A program made the translations under genes and the position numbers. From Clostridia bacterium (GTDB lineage: Bacteria > Bacillota > Clostridia > Peptostreptococcales > Filifactoraceae): a stretch of 53,196 nt of DNA. Every line of letters starts with the position of its first letter. Within the stretch, counting starts at the first letter, position 1. The stretch covers positions 1 to 53,196 of the forward strand of contig SAAM01000001.1 of assembly GCA_009929415.1 (NCBI GenBank). The letters are read 5' to 3'. The notes below the pieces were generated by a model, which was not told where the DNA came from, did no database searches, and worked only from the letters and a program-made list of their open reading frames with translations. Shown one piece after another: positions 52,701 to 53,196 of the stretch.

Positions 52701-52934
52701 CTACCTTATCCCAGAAATATATGCATCCGGAAATGGCTTATCATAATCAATCTTGATGTTAATCGCCTCTGAAGGACATGATATTTCGCAGTAATTGCAT
52801 TCTACGCAGTCCTGTGGATATGCGAAAAATGGCCTGCCAGTCTTTTCATCCCACCTGATTACATCAAGCCAGCATGCCTTGTAACATATCTTGCAGCCTG
52901 TACATTTACTTTCATCCAGAATAAATGAATTCAT
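52701..52934 (-). CDS. Ferredoxin-type [4Fe-4S] subunit (AprB-like)
   Basis: A 77-aa protein with two [4Fe-4S] sites, CTGCKICYKACW and CVECNYCEISCP. The first lacks the usual Pro after the fourth Cys and is followed by LDVIRWDEKTGRPFFAYPQD, as in AprB-type subunits. It would carry electrons to or from the flavoprotein. ATG 52934 has AAAGGAG upstream; longer in-frame starts have no ribosome binding site. It is first in the cluster. Confidence 0.85.
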   Translation of the reverse strand: MNSFILDESKCTGCKICYKACWLDVIRWDEKTGRPFFAYPQDCVECNYCEISCPSEAINIKIDYDKPFPDAYISGIR

Positions 52935-53067
52935 ATTGCGCTCCTTTCGAAATGAATAATACATGATAATAGAGTGATATTTTATTATCATATATTTATT
53001 AAAGCAATTATGATGCCAAATAAATGTGTGGTATATTTGACAGGTTGAAAATGTTGCAAAATAAGCG

Positions 53068-53111
53068 ATTCAGATTCAGGAAACCTTTATTCAGATGAAC
53101 CGCATTCAGAT
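53068..53111. promoter_or_regulatory. Three direct ATTCAGAT repeats upstream of the ferredoxin operon
   Basis: ATTCAGAT occurs at 53068, 53089 and 53104, 21 and 15 bp apart, about 135-180 bp before the first gene. A weak promoter (TTGCTT, 17 nt, TAAAAT) lies downstream. A possible regulator site, tentative. Confidence 0.35.
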
Positions 53112-53156
53112 TAATCTAAACATCACGATGCACAGATGCATCATTTTCTAATTGAA

Positions 53157-53190
53157 AACAAAAAAAGCACATGTAATAATCACATGTGCT
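53157..53190 (-). terminator. Terminator of a minus-strand gene beyond the right edge
   Basis: AGCACATGT / ACATGTGCT, 9-bp stem, 7-nt loop, T-run on the minus strand. Its gene must begin to the right of the window. Confidence 0.85.
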
Positions 53191-53196
53191 TCTCCT

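Noticed and set aside
50956-52934. True adenylylsulfate reductase (AprBA) for sulfate respiration.
   Set aside because: No sat, dsr or qmo genes are present, and the neighbours are a PhlG-like hydrolase and IclR regulator; only superfamily similarity is supported.
1-53196. tRNA, rRNA, CRISPR array, IS element, prophage, toxin-antitoxin or restriction genes.
   Set aside because: I looked for them on both strands and found no supporting sequence.

Overview
The window (53.2 kb, low G+C, about 52 protein genes, no rRNA or tRNA seen) looks like chromosome of a strictly anaerobic, amino-acid-fermenting Clostridia-type Firmicute. The signs are oxygen-labile enzymes (two hybrid cluster proteins, a double-cubane-type protein, AsrABC sulfite reductase), Gram-positive lipoproteins with short lipoboxes, strong GGAGG ribosome binding sites, TTG/GTG starts, and many intrinsic terminators. 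Almost everything is on the minus strand; only hcp-1, an SDR gene and a NifX-like gene are on plus. I see no phage, IS element, CRISPR array or integrase.

Layout. 1-6.3 kb: edge of a DUF134 gene, a sugar/nucleoside-type ABC importer with a DUF3798 lipoprotein, and a double-cubane cluster protein. 6.6-18.3 kb: a nitrogen-oxide/sulfur/oxygen stress block: two hcp genes in opposite orientation around Hsp20, AIM24-like and GyrI-like genes; asrABC with an FNT (hydrosulfide-type) channel and a Crp/Fnr regulator; a permease split into two half genes; a hemerythrin. Three 5-N4-5 palindromes of Crp/Fnr type lie at promoters here, two of them centred exactly 41.5 bp upstream of the predicted transcription starts. 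18.4-22.5 kb: two CheX phosphatases (one fused to a receiver domain), TspO-like, ElaA-like, SDR and rhodanese lipoprotein genes. 23.3-25.5 kb: two tandem paralogues of the archaeal ornithine cyclodeaminase / LOR-SDH family (TIGR00300) that appear to have lost complementary motif sets. 25.9-36 kb: CsaA-like protein, diguanylate cyclase, DUF4349 lipoprotein, Spx/ArsC-like protein, and a peptide/nickel ABC operon with a terminator-like leader. 36.3-40.3 kb: NifX-like protein and a binding-lipoprotein / Cache-diguanylate-cyclase pair. 40.4-42.8 kb: uridine-kinase-like gene and pta. 43-49.2 kb: a flavin-based extracellular electron transfer locus (ndh2, dmkB, dmkA, pplA-like, apbE/fmnB-like) without eetA/eetB. 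49.3-52.9 kb: an IclR-controlled catabolic cluster (ferredoxin, fumarate-reductase/AprA-like flavoprotein, PhlG/phloretin-hydrolase-like enzyme).

How it fits together. Most of the window concerns disposal of electrons and reactive small molecules under anoxia. AsrABC reduces sulfite and the FNT channel would export the sulfide; Hcp removes NO or hydroxylamine; hemerythrin handles O2; the EET genes would move NADH electrons through a demethylmenaquinone pool to a flavinylated lipoprotein outside the membrane. The candidates most worth following up are the complementary-degenerate TIGR00300 pair, the EET variant with its tandem palindromic operator, the Crp/Fnr circuit, the DCCP-DUF3798 transporter cluster, the PhlG-like/flavoprotein cluster, and a perfect 38-bp palindrome inside the receiver-CheX gene.
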